Part shown: piece by piece, positions 48,974 to 59,962 of the stretch
Layout of the letters: the number at the start of each line of letters is the position of its first letter
How positions within the stretch are numbered: position 1 is the stretch's first letter
Assembly: GCA_030549775.1 (NCBI GenBank)
Contig: CM060177.1
Span: 70,033,638-70,097,637 of the forward strand
Length of the DNA stretch: 64,000 nt
Reading direction: 5' to 3'
Origin: Tamarix chinensis
Taxonomy: Eukaryota > Streptophyta > Magnoliopsida > Caryophyllales > Tamaricaceae
The notes under the pieces: generated by a model
Told to the model about the DNA's origin: nothing
What the model saw: the letters and a program-made list of their open reading frames with translations, nothing else
Database searches by the model: none
Program-made: the position numbers and the translations under genes

Positions 48974-49365
48974 GGTTGGTGATGGATGATGGATGGGTGC
49001 ATAAAAGGTGAGGGGAGATGGTTCAAGTAAAGAAGGGAAGGCAATTTGCAAAAATCAAACATTATGATGGGAGATGGAGAAGAAAGAAAAGAAAAGGAGA
49101 ATGAAAAAAGGAAAAGGCAATAAAATGATTGGGGATTGGTTTAGGAAATTTTTTATTGGCCAAAAATAGGTAGGATTAGTGGAAATTTTAGCAAGTTTGA
49201 TATGATTTTACAAAATGTAGTTTATCTAGGCTAAAGATACAGATTCGGTTAAAGCTTTGGGATTAGCAAATTAAGTTACACATAAATAAGATTTTCTAGG
49301 GATTAGATTCAAAATAGGTCATTAAAAATGCGGGATTAGGCTAAGTACATTTTCAAGATATTGCA

Positions 49366-49385
49366 TCACTACCCCCTTAAAAGAG
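49366..49385 (-). promoter_or_regulatory. Polypurine tract of the chromovirus
   Basis: The minus strand reads CTCTTTTAAGGGGGTAGTGA directly against the 3' LTR start. It is the priming site for plus-strand DNA synthesis. A near-identical sequence at 13542-13560 marks a second, fragmentary element. Confidence 0.85.
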
Positions 49386-49549
49386 ACTTCATCCCTAGAG
49401 TTAATGAGTTTAGGTTAAGGAAGAAGAAAAAAAGTATGTAAAGAAGCAATTTTGGTGGTAAAAACCTATCGGACTTACTACTACACTTACAGAGACTACC
49501 TACTTAAAAGAGAGAAAAGCTCAAACCCTAACACACCTAAGCTAAAAAC

Positions 49550-50560
49550 CTCAAGATGTGTCTCACTCATATCCTTCTCAATTTTCCAAGTTGCTTCCGT
49601 TGCTCCATGATAGATCAAAAGAGTCTTCACTAATAGATCTTAGCTCTTTTGGGTCCATTGAATCTTGGTGTCAAGAATCCTCAAAGGCCTTTCCTCATAG
49701 AAAAACGAATCATCGAGCTCGATCTCATCTAGTCGGATCACGTGAGATGGATCTATGATATACTTCCTCAGTTGAGAGATATGGAACATGTTGTGAACTC
49801 GAGCCAACTCGGGTGGAAGCGCTAAGTGGTATACAACCTCTCTACCTCTACCAAGAATATTATATGAACCAATATACCTTAGGCTCAACTTACCCTTCTG
49901 ACTAATTCTCTATACTCCCTTAGTGGGTGAAACCCTCAACAGAATTCTATCCCCCAGCTCAAAACCATCACTACGATGTCTCTAATATGTGTACCTCTTC
50001 TAACAACTCTGATCTGCTCTCATCATATCCAGAATCAACCAATCCTACTGAGTCATCTCCTCAATCAACTTCTGTCCAAGTACAACAGTCTCACTGATGT
50101 TTCTCTAACACAAAGATGTTCAACATTTACATCTATACAATGCCTCAAAGGGTGTCATCCCTATACTAGCATGATAACTATTGTTATATAAGAACTCAAC
50201 CAAATGAAGAGAAACTTCCCAACAACCTTGGAAATCTAAAATACAAGCATAAAGCATATCCTCTAGAGTCTCACTCATCCTCTCAGTCTATCCCTCCGTA
50301 GCTAGATGAAAGGTGGTGCTCATCCTCAATCTCATACCTGTAGCCTCATGTAACTTCCCCTAGAAGTATGATTACAAAAGAAATCTCAAATCTTGATCAA
50401 AGAATATGTTAATAGGGGTACCAGGCCTACTCACCAAAAACCTAAATATATATCAGCCAACTAATCCATACTCCAAGTTGACTTCATTGGCACAAATACA
50501 GCATACTCATGAATCTAGAAACCCTTTACTCTATTGTCAAGAATTTTCTGCTGAATCCTC
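49550..50560 (-). pseudogene. Chromovirus integrase and chromodomain remnant
   Basis: Integrase core motifs on minus: TERMSETLEDMLYACILDF near 50290-50230, which includes the catalytic Glu region, then HLVEFLYNNSYHASIG near 50210-50160. Then comes the C-terminal GPY/F-type module in frame 49888-49640 (RYIGSYNILGR, YHLALPPELARVHNMFHIS, LRKYIIDPSHVI), then YEERPLRILD. The chromodomain tail reads TLLIYHGATEATWKIE near 49605-49560. Stops and frameshifts separate the pieces. In intact elements the integrase inserts cDNA and the chromodomain guides it to heterochromatin. Confidence 0.85.
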
Positions 50561-50579
50561 TCAAACTTAACATCTCTAG

Positions 50580-52090
50580 GCTACCTTACTCGAATCTCAT
50601 AAAAAACCATTAGCAAAATTGTCAAAGCACACATTCAAATCTCTGAATCACCCTATTGGAACATCTTTATCCCCATCTCACCAAAATCCTCTAACAAGCA
50701 AATAGACACTACAACAGAACCCAAATAATGTGATGTCTTCCTACTTAAGGCATCCATAGTGATGTTAGCCTTACTCTTATTGTAGGTCAACTCGATATCA
50801 TAGTCTTTCACTCACTATAGCTATCTCCTCTACCTAATATTAAACTCCTAAGTGAATATATACTTGAGGCTCTTATAGTTGGTGTAGAATCTACATTTAG
50901 TCCCATATAGATAATGCCTTCAAATCTTCAATGCAAAAGAGACTGCTTCCAACTCTAGATCATACATTAGATTATTTTACTCATGCTGCTTCAACTAATA
51001 AGAAGTGTAAGCCCCTATCTTACTGTCCTACATCAAAACACACCCCAGTTCGTGCTTTAATGTGTCACTGAAGACCTCAAATCCATCAGTACTTGAAGGC
51101 AAATTCAAAATCAGTGTTGTATTCAACCATTATTTCAACTCCTAAATGCTCTCTCACAAGCATCATACCACTAGAATTTGGTCATTTTCTTCAAAAGGTT
51201 CATCAAAGGATGAGTTACCTTCAAGAAATCATGAACAAAGATTATATAGTACCCGGCCAAACCCAGGAAACTACATACCTCGGGGATGCTAGTGGGTGCC
51301 TTCCACTCAGTCACTACTAGAATATATGCTGGGTCCACCGTGACTCCTCCTAATAACACCACGTTCCCCAAAATTGCAACCTCTTAAAACTAGAGCTCAC
51401 ACTTAAAAAGTTTGGCATACAACTTCTTCTCTCTTAAGAGTGATAAAATTATCCATAGATGCTACTCATGCTCCTCTCTACTCCAACAGTAAACCAAAAT
51501 GTCATCAATAAAAACCATAACAAACTGATTAAGGAATAGTTGAAAAATCCTCTTCATCAATTCCATATAAACAACGAGTGCATTAGTAACCCCAAAAGGC
51601 ATCACCGTAAAATTGTAGTGCCCATATTATGTTCTAAAGGTCGTCTTCGTGATGTCTGCCTTGGTGATGCGCAACTAATTATAACCCAACCTCAAGTCAA
51701 GCTTTGAGAAGCTCAATGCACCCCAAAGCTAATCAAATAAGTAGTTGATCCTCAAAAGTGGATAGCGGTTCTTCACCATTAACTAATTCAACCATTGGTA
51801 ATCTATACATAGGTGAAGGCTCATGTCCTTCTTCTTTACAAACAACACTAGTTCTCCCCATAGAGACACGCTCGGCTAGATATGCTCATGAGCTAAGAAG
51901 TCCTCCAATTGAGTTTTCAAATCCCTCAACTCTACTAGTACTATATGGTAGGGCACCTTAGAAATAGGTTCAGCCCCTGGTACCAACACAATGCTGAAAT
52001 ACATCTCTAGCACCGATGGTATACCTGGAGTCTCCTTAGGAAACACGTATGGAAGTTCCCCAACAACTAGAATTCCCTCCAAAGCTGATA
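50580..52090 (-). pseudogene. Chromovirus reverse transcriptase and RNase H remnant
   Basis: The RT N-terminal stretch at 52082-51876 reads FPKETPGIPSV, LVPGAEPISKVPYHI and ELRDLKTQLEDFL. The catalytic box near 51525-51490 reads [12 protein letters not shown], so the FIDD aspartates survive. The RT-RNase H connection at 51371-51171 reads [20 protein letters not shown]. The RNase H end near 50800-50735 reads KDYDIELTYNKSKAN and DALSRK. Numerous stops make it non-functional. Confidence 0.85.
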
Positions 52091-52264
52091 CATCCTTGTT
52101 TAGCTCCTAAACCCTGCACAAAAACATAAGGTAACTCTTCTTCACCAAAGAATACAACGTATGGGTAGATATGACCTTCGTAGTAAGCCCAAGCTTGCAT
52201 CTCTAGTAAGAGACCCTATCACCCTAAGGTTCCCACAACACAACTCACCGAACAATCTGTCACT

Positions 52265-52950
52265 ATCTTGTACCTCCTTAACATATCTATCCCAAGGATA
52301 ATGTCAAAATCCTAAAGGTTTATCTCAACTAAATCTAATAGGAATTCTACCCCAGCTATATCTAAGGCCACATCCAAGTAGAGCCTAGTGTAGTCCATTC
52401 TATCCCCAAGATGCAACATCATAGATATGGATATAGAAGAAAATGAGGGTAATATAGCTTTAATAATAAATGACAGAGATGCTCTTGAACTAAACAACAC
52501 ATAAAATGATAGCAATAGGATTGAGAACGTACCAGTAACCGCATCAAATTGCTTGTCAGCCTCTACCTAATTGATGACATTCAGGCATCTACCTGAGTGC
52601 GCTCTCTAGTATCCTCCATAATGCCCTCCAGAACTATAAGATTAACCTCCACTATTATGAGGGAAAGGGAGAGGCCTTTGTAGCCTCCCCTGACTCAGTC
52701 TAGACTATCCACTAAGTGGAGTAGGTGCTCTCTACTAAATCTACTACTAAAGTTGATGTTAGGTCTGCCATTAAAAGGCCTACTACTATAGAATCAATGG
52801 TGCTTGTTGCTGATACTGACCTTGTTGACATTGATACTCAAAACACTAGTGGACAAGCTGACCGCACGTCCTACACGAAATAGGAGTGCCCCGATAACTC
52901 TACCTTAGGTGATCTTAATCATAGAAATAGCACGCAAAGCACCTCAACTG
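52265..52950 (-). pseudogene. Chromovirus protease and nucleocapsid zinc-knuckle remnant
   Basis: Protease frame 52515-52312 carries VLFSSRASLSFI where gypsy proteases have a DSGA- or DTGA-type active site, so the catalytic Asp and following Gly are lost. The flap-distal motif DFDIILGIDML follows near 52312-52270. Upstream in element sense a CFACYFYD stretch with a later His (52945-52900) is a decayed CCHC knuckle. Confidence 0.8.
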
Positions 52951-53139
52951 ACCCCAAGATCTACCCTAACCTTATGATTGACCCTGGTGCTAGTATTGAC
53001 CTCCCTGAGGTTGGTCTCGACCTCACTATTGAAACCCTAAAGGTCCTCCTCCTAGATAATATATCTTGCCTCCAATACCTTAAGACTCTAGCTTCCTCAT
53101 ATCCAAAATAGGAGTATGCTCCTAAACCAAAGTAGTGAC
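52951..53139 (-). pseudogene. Chromovirus Gag, C-terminal fragment
   Basis: Decayed minus-strand Gag sequence between the zinc knuckle and the nested solo LTR. No strong motif was recognised; it is assigned by position. Confidence 0.5.
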
Positions 53140-53795
53140 TATAATACCCTAAAATTTTGGTTAGCCTAATCCCATATTATTAGCACCCTAATTTAATTCT
53201 AGTCTAGAGAAATCTTATTTTAGCCTTAACCCAATTTTTAATCCTACAACTTTAACTGAATCTAAAACCTTGACACGAATAAATTATATTTCATAAACCA
53301 AAAACAAAGCCAACTAAAAATTCCACGAATCTTTTTTATTTTTGGCTAATCAAAAACCACCTAAACTAACCCCTAAATATTTTCTCTTTTTCCCTTTTAT
53401 TTCTCATTTTCTTTTCTTTCTTCTCCTTTATCCTATCAAGCTAAGCAAAAATGTTTGAATTTGCTACAACTTGCACCCTACCCCACTTACACCATCACCT
53501 ATTACTCTTCTGCATCCATCCATCATCCATCACCTTTTCTTCTTCATCTCCTTCTTCCTCTAATATATTTATCGATCTGTGCCACCTTAAACCCTTCCAC
53601 TCTTCTTCTTCTTATTATTCTTCCTCCTCTTATCCTTACACAACTATAAACACAACCATCCCAATCACCTATCATTGTCCTAACACTCAACCATCTTTTC
53701 CCCTACACCACCATGCCATCCCTTATGCTCATCGCATGCCTCCCCCCTTTGTTACTTTTTTCTTCCCCAATTCACTCCACACATGCACACATGCC

Positions 53796-53826
<31 letters not shown>

Positions 53827-55631
53827 TACACACTCTACTTTCTCCCTCTTTGTTTTGCCTTCGTTCTACCATTTTGTGTCTAAAACCACCACATAAGCTT
53901 CTTTTTCCTTTCTTCTTCTTCATCCCTTCTTTTTTTCTTCTTCCTATGCAATTGTTCCCTATTTTGCATGATCATGCCACCCTATCCACCACCACCATCA
54001 CTATGCACCACCTTGCACCCCACAATGCTAGTGGGTCGATGACCTAATGCCACCCAACCTTTTCTAGCACCGTCGACCACCGCCTCTTATTCCTTCTTCT
54101 TTCTTTCTCTTGTTGCATTTTTAAGGAAGGCACTGCTTTCCCAAGGACTCAAGCACGGTTGTACAACACTAAAATTTCCTATTTCACACTTGTACAGCCA
54201 AACACAACCAACCTATGCACCCTCACATCTGTGCATAGCCCAAACACATAATCGTGTGCATTTGTTCAACTTATGACCTATTTGCCCAATGATAAATTAT
54301 GGATGTGCCACTTTACACCAACTGGCCATGCGTGATCTTTCCTCTCGGTCTAGGTGTGCACGGCCTGTAATACAACCGTGTAGCTCTCATTTTTAGGCTG
54401 TGCACCCCTAGTTTTACCCCCAAACCTTGTATAAGCACCACTAAATTTTTACCATAGGTCCACCACACATTCTACTACATGTATGCATAATTCAAGCTTC
54501 CATTTAACTATGATTATTTTTACTTTTACCCTCTTTACCTTAATTTCTCCTTCATTTAAGCTCTTCAAGCCTAATCATAGTTTTTGTTAATTTTTGTAGG
54601 TGGTATTATAGTAGCTTGGGAGGAGAAAGTCTAAGATTTACATACTTAGAACCTAGCGTTCTAGTTTGTAAGGTTACTATTCAATTTTTAGGGTTTTGTG
54701 TTATTTTTTTGTATATTTATGTGTGTGTTTTCATAATATCGATGCTTTATGATTTGATATATGATATGTTGTGATAAACTGAATATTATATTGGAAGAAA
54801 GTGATAATGGGTAAGAGGTATGGATGTGATACTGTTATTTTAATGACATAAATGTGAAAAGTATATCTTATGGTATAAAACATGGGCTAAATAAGCTTTG
54901 GTAAGTGGACATAAGTATTTTTATGTTGTATGATGATAATGGGTGGATTTGGAAAATAATGTGCGTGGAATGTACGAGACATTATAAAATGAAGGTTATT
55001 ATATGTTCTTAAGGGTATTCTAAACACTTTGGGATAATATGGAAATTGTAGTATTTTATGTGTTAAGTGGATTAAAATATGATAATAATATCTTGAGAAA
55101 TGCTAGGAAGTATTATTATCTGTTTTGGAGTCCTTCAATGGATTAATGGTTAATTAGGGCATATTATTTTATAATGTTGATATCATTATTCCATATGTAA
55201 AATCTAGAGGTTAATCGGATTCTAAATATATTGCTAATGATTGGACTTATGTGACTATCTATTAAAATTGGTAATTATGTGAATTTCATGGGAGGTGTTA
55301 TGACTAATCTGTGGAGTTAGAGTTTTTAGATATATCTGTGAGTAATACATTGGGATAAGATTATTAATGAATGTGTATAGGAACTAGACTATGCATTATG
55401 GGTATTATAATAATGATGAGATTCAAGGATGAAATAATATAATTTGTGGTGCAAAATTCATTATGAGGGAATGAATGCAAAAGGGGTGTGTAATTAGGGT
55501 TTGAAAAGATGTGAGAACTTACTTGAGTTATGTATCTATCTGCCTTAATGTGTTCGATGCCTGATAATTAATCTTAAATAAGATACTAATTACTTAAAGT
55601 GATAGAGCACATGAGTAAGTCCAAGGTGATC

Positions 55632-55672
<41 letters not shown>

Positions 55673-56698
55673 TCACTCCACCATGAGAAAAGTGGCTTGG
55701 GAGCATTTTGCCTTGAGAAGGTGATATTTTTAACCTCCATTCCACCAAAAACAATAGTGACTAATGAGATTTTTGCTCCAAGAAGGTGCTTTAGTCTGTT
55801 CCACCAGATTAAGAATTGTGGGGCCCCTACTCATCATGAAATAAAAATGTAATAGAATAAATTATGAAAAATATATTAATGATTTAAAGTGGAAGAGTAC
55901 GCGAGTCAGGACCAAGGTGTTGTTTATATATATATGTGTGAGAGAGAGAGATAAGGTTATTTTTTCAGATCTATTCCATCAAATGATAATAGTGGCTTAG
56001 GTATGTTATCCCTAAGAAGGTTTTATAGGTCGTTCCATCAATTTAAGAATAGTGGGGTTCCTACACTCATCGTATATAAAAAGAATGAAAATAGATTATA
56101 CTTAAATAATAGCTCTAGATCATTTGTTGTTTTATGAGATGTTTCATTTATTTGGTTATACACTTATTATCCAATGTGAAAGCATTTGCTAATTGTATCT
56201 CTATTTTGATAGTATTATTTTTGTTACTCAATATGTAGCATATTGATCACCTACTTTATGCATGTTTCTCATTCCGATGAGTAGAAGACCTTGATTCTTA
56301 TGTGGAGATCTCAGAAGATCAGCTAGATAATTATGCTGCCTATGATGCCTTATGTGGGGATGAGTGACTTCATATGTATTAGGGGTTGAGTGAAGAGTAA
56401 TTTTTATCCAGTAGATATATTTAACTTAATACCTTTTTGGACTCTTGATTCATGGTAATGCCTTTGTTAGTATTTTGTATTATAACTTGGAGACAAACTC
56501 CAAACTCATTATTGTATTATAAATGTTTCTTTCATTTCTAATTTCTTTATGTTATTATGAATGTTTAGCCTTGTGATTAATATAAGGATGGTTGAATAAA
56601 CCAGATTTATGTTAATTATAATGGTAATCCTTAATATTTTACTTGTTTACTTCCACTGTAAAACTAAAAATTTTAGCAGTAAAAAGTGGGGTGTTATA
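53140..56698 (+). repeat. Solo LTR nested in the chromovirus gag, opposite orientation (3.56 kb)
   Basis: It starts TATAATACCC and ends GGTGTTATA: TGTAATACCC and GGTGTTACA, each with one transition. It carries the family layout: pyrimidine tract with (CA)n at 53800-53826, GCACGG-type words (54150-54410), the AGGAGAAAGTCTAAGATTTA landmark near 54618, (TA)n at 55635-55670, hairpin modules (55680-56060) and a terminal AAACCAGATTTATGTTAATT stretch. Flanking 5-mers GTGAC and GCCGT do not match. Frame 53451-54047 (198 codons) is a tract frame. Confidence 0.85.
55680..56060 (+). repeat. Hairpin-module array in the nested solo LTR
   Basis: Units lie near 55676, 55739, 55797, 55964 and 56034, of the form TTCCACC...AATAGTG(G) or decayed versions. 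They are separated by AGAAGGTG-type words as in LTR F1. Confidence 0.7.
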
Positions 56699-57560
56699 GC
56701 CGTAATACATATCCTCTCATACAATGTGGCTAGGTCCTAAAAACCATTGAACCCATCATCCTTCAAATGCTAAAGTGGATTCCCTACTCAAACTAGTACA
56801 CTACAATCAACTTACTAGCCGCAATCCCTAATGCAAACATCAACGATTCCATAAACCGGGCATTGTATTGCCTCACCGTCATGCTCTCCTAACTCAACTA
56901 TATAAGCTCCTTCAACTTATCCCTCTTAAGACTATTAGGAAAAACTTGGCACAAATCACCACCTTAAATTCCTACCAAGACATTTGTAGGCCATCCTATA
57001 CAGGATGACCTACCCACTAGGTGTCAACAACTCCTCATAAGGAAAGGCAATAATACTCGCCTTCTGAGTAGGCGGGCAATCAACTACCTCAAACATCCTA
57101 TCCAAATCCCAAATCCATCCCTTCAGGATGATTGGGTCCTCATCTCCAGCATAGATCATTGGGTGATTTCCTATAACCCTCTAAAGCTAGTCTTCTCTTA
57201 TACCCTCTTATGGGTGATGCGGAGGTGGTGGCAGTAGCCGAGGTAAACGTTGGACAAACTCAATGAATGCCTTGAAGGTTTCTTCCAAATAACCAATGCA
57301 TACATTGAGTGTCATGAAGACTAACTAGCTGCAAGATAGCAGACGTGTTAGAACTAAGCTTTCCTAGATTACTAACACATAATGTACATAATCACATTTT
57401 AAGCCCACCTAGGCTACCCCTCCTCAATTCCTCACAAGTTAATATGGGTTTTTGAAAGGAAAATATTTTTTTCTAAAATCTAAAATAAACCATTAAAATA
57501 AGATGAGGAATAATTGAAAACTAATATTTGAAAATAAAAACTTGGTAATCAAAACCAAAA
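56699..57560 (-). pseudogene. Chromovirus Gag, N-terminal part
   Basis: On minus, a Pro-rich run (LLPPPPHHP near 57230) precedes MIYAGDEDPIILKGWIW near 57165-57115. The latter and MFEVVDCPPTQKASIIAFPY resemble the retrotransposon Gag domain opening. Stops are present. The rest of gag is on the far side of the nested LTR. Confidence 0.65.
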
Positions 57561-57572
57561 GCTCTGATACCA
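57561..57572 (-). promoter_or_regulatory. Primer-binding site (initiator Met-tRNA) of the chromovirus
   Basis: The minus strand reads TGGTATCAGAGC three bases inside the 5' LTR. It is complementary to the 3' end of initiator Met-tRNA, the usual primer for this group, and unmutated. Confidence 0.92.
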
Positions 57573-57575
57573 AAT

Positions 57576-59962
57576 TGTAACACCTTAATTTTTCCTACTA
57601 AAAAATTCTTTTTACAGTGGTAGTATATAAGTAAAATATTAAGGGTTAACACCGTAATTGACATAAATTTGATTTATTCAATCATCCTTACATCAATCAC
57701 AAGGCTAAAGAATTTAAAGTAACATAAGGAAATTAGATATGAAAAAACATTTATAATACAATAATGAGTTTGGAGTTTAACCCTAAGTACTATACAAAAT
57801 GTAAAAGAAGGAATACCATGGATCAAGAGTCCAAAAAGGTATTCGGATGTATATTACTACCAGATAACATTATTATTCACCCAAACACGCAGTACAGATA
57901 AGGTCACTCATCCCCAAATAAGGAATCATAAGCAATCTAATCATCCAAGGAATCTTTTGAGACCTAAATGTAAGATCATGGTCTCTTACTCTTGGAAATG
58001 AGCAGTACTTATAAACGGGTGATAAGTATGCTGTGTATTGACAAAGGGAATGATACTATGAAAATAGGGATATAATTAGCATATGCTTTCACAATAGATA
58101 ATAGGTATACAAGCAGATAAATAAAACATCCCATAAGATAAATAATGATCTAGATATCTTTATTAGATATAATCCATCTTTATTCTTTTATATACATTGA
58201 GTGCAAGACCCCAATTATTCTTAAATCGGTGGAATGGTCTAAAGCACCTTCTCAGGAATAACATACCTAAGCCAATATTATCATCTGATAGAAAAGATCT
58301 AAAAACATCAACTTCTTGAGGCAAAATGCTCCCGATCTACTATTCTCCCTAGTGGAATAGGATATATATATATATATATATATATAACACCTTGGTCCTA
58401 ACACATGTATTCTTCCACTTTAAATCATTAGTATCTTTTCCATAGATTATACTATTATATTTTTCATTTTATAATGATTAGAAGGCCCTCTACTCTTAAT
58501 CCGGTGGAATGGACTAAAACACCTTCTTGGGGAAAAATGCTTTTAAGCCACTATTCTTTCTAGTATTAAAAACATAGTATAACTGAAGGAAAAATTAAGG
58601 TAAAGAAAGTAAAAATGGAAATAAATGTAATAAACCGGAAGCTTGAGTTGTGTGGATGTGTAGTGGAATTGTGGTGGAGCTATGGTAAAAATTTGGTGGT
58701 ATTTTTGGCAAGGTTTGGGAGTGAAAATAGGGGTACATGACCGAAATGGGGTGGTTACACGATTATGCTACAGGCAGTGCACACCCAGGCTGAGAGGTAG
58801 CATTGTGCACGGGTAGGTGATGTAAAGTGGTATAGTAGTGCTCGATCATTGGAAAATAGCTCACAAATTGAACAGGTACACACTGGCATGTGTTAGGGCC
58901 ATGTGTAGGCATATAAGGGTGCACGAGCAGGCTATGCTGAGTTGCACGGGTGTGTGATAGAAAATTTTAGTGTTTTATGGATGTGTTTGAGGCCATACAT
59001 TTCTTAAAAGAGTTATGAGAAACAGAAATAAGAAGGGAAAAGAGGCAACGGTTGATGGTGATGGTAGATGACGATGCTAGGAAAGGTTGGGGTAACCTTG
59101 GTGGTCGTTTTCCAGTCGAAGGGTGGTGTGTGGTGGCGTGTAGTGGTGTTGGTGGTGTAAATGGTGGTGCATAGTTAAAAATAGAGTAAATAAGAGAAGG
59201 AAAAGAAAAAGGAAGAAAGGAGAAAGAAGTGGGGGTGCTCGGGGTAGGATTTTGGATGAAAATATGGTAGAGTGGAGGCCAAATAAAGAGGAAGAAGGGA
59301 GATTATGGTGGGTGTGTGTGTCTGTGTGTACTTGTGTGCATGTAGTACCAATGAGAGAAAAAAAAAATAGACGGGAATATGTGTGTGTAAGGGTGTAGAG
59401 TGGTGGTGCAAGTCACGAGGGTGGCAGTGAAGATGATGGTTGGGTGTAGTAGTGAAAAATGGCAAAGGGTACGGTAAGGATGGTGATGGTTGTGTATATG
59501 TATTACGTAAGGATAAGAAAGAAGAAGAAATGGTAGGGGGAGGTGATGATGGTGCAAATCGGGTGGGGATAAGTGGAGAAAAAGAAGAGGAAGAAGAAGA
59601 ATTTTGGTGATGGATGATGGATGGTGATGGGAGATGGTGCAAGTAGAGAAGGGAAGACAAGTTGCAACAATCAAACCTTACAATGGGAGATAGAGAAGAA
59701 AGAAAGTAAAAGGAGAAAGAAAGAGGAAAAAGATAGAAAAAGATTGGGGATTAGTTTAGTAAATGTTGGATTAGCCGAAAATAGTTAGGATTAGTGGAAA
59801 TTTTAGCAAAATGTGGTTTATTTGTGTCAAATATTTGGATTTGGTTAATGTTTTAGGATTAAGAAAGTGGGTTAAGGCTAAAATGAGATTTTCTCAAGAT
59901 TAGAATCAAATTTGAGTGTTAATAATGCAAGATTTAGCTAAGCAAAATTTTGGGATATTACA
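57576..59962 (-). repeat. 5' LTR of the chromovirus (2.39 kb, internally deleted)
   Basis: It is bounded by TGTAACACCTT and GGGATATTACA. It is collinear with the 3' LTR except for a deletion of about 1.0 kb at roughly 58575, removing the counterpart of 46820-47832, and shorter microsatellites. It has (TA)n at 58361-58386. Minus frames at 59175-59674 correspond to those in the 3' LTR tract. Confidence 0.92.
58200..58565 (-). repeat. Hairpin-module array in the chromovirus 5' LTR
   Basis: Units near 58212, 58272, 58338, 58489 and 58549 match the order of those in the 3' LTR. They include CTACTATTCTCCCTAGTGG and a TACTCTTAATCCGGTGG unit. Confidence 0.7.

Larger units (their letters stand above)
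45808..49365 (-). repeat. 3' LTR of the chromovirus (3.56 kb)
   Basis: It is bounded by TGTAACACCC and ATATTGCA (TTACA with one change), and about 1.17 kb longer than the 5' LTR. In LTR sense: a pyrimidine-rich tract with compound microsatellites (48571-48972), GTGCACGG-type words (48000-48240) and hairpin modules (46430-46880). The 301-codon minus frame 48157-49062 and its shadows are Ser/His/Pro-rich frames across microsatellites. Confidence 0.92.
45808..59962 (-). mobile_element. Full-length Ty3/gypsy chromovirus (Tekay-like) with nested solo LTR, TSD CACCA
   Basis: The outer ends are TGTAACACCC (45808) and GGGATATTACA (59962), with identical flanks CACCA at 45803-45807 and 59963-59967. 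In element sense (minus): 5' LTR 59962-57576; PBS TGGTATCAGAGC (57572-57561); gag; protease; RT; RNase H; integrase; chromodomain tail; PPT 49385-49366; 3' LTR 49365-45808. The gag-pol order and chromodomain identify a chromovirus, and the 3.5-kb LTRs suggest the Tekay/Del clade. Pol is full of stops and the protease active site is changed. A related solo LTR (53140-56698, plus) sits in gag. Without it the element is about 10.6 kb. Confidence 0.92.
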
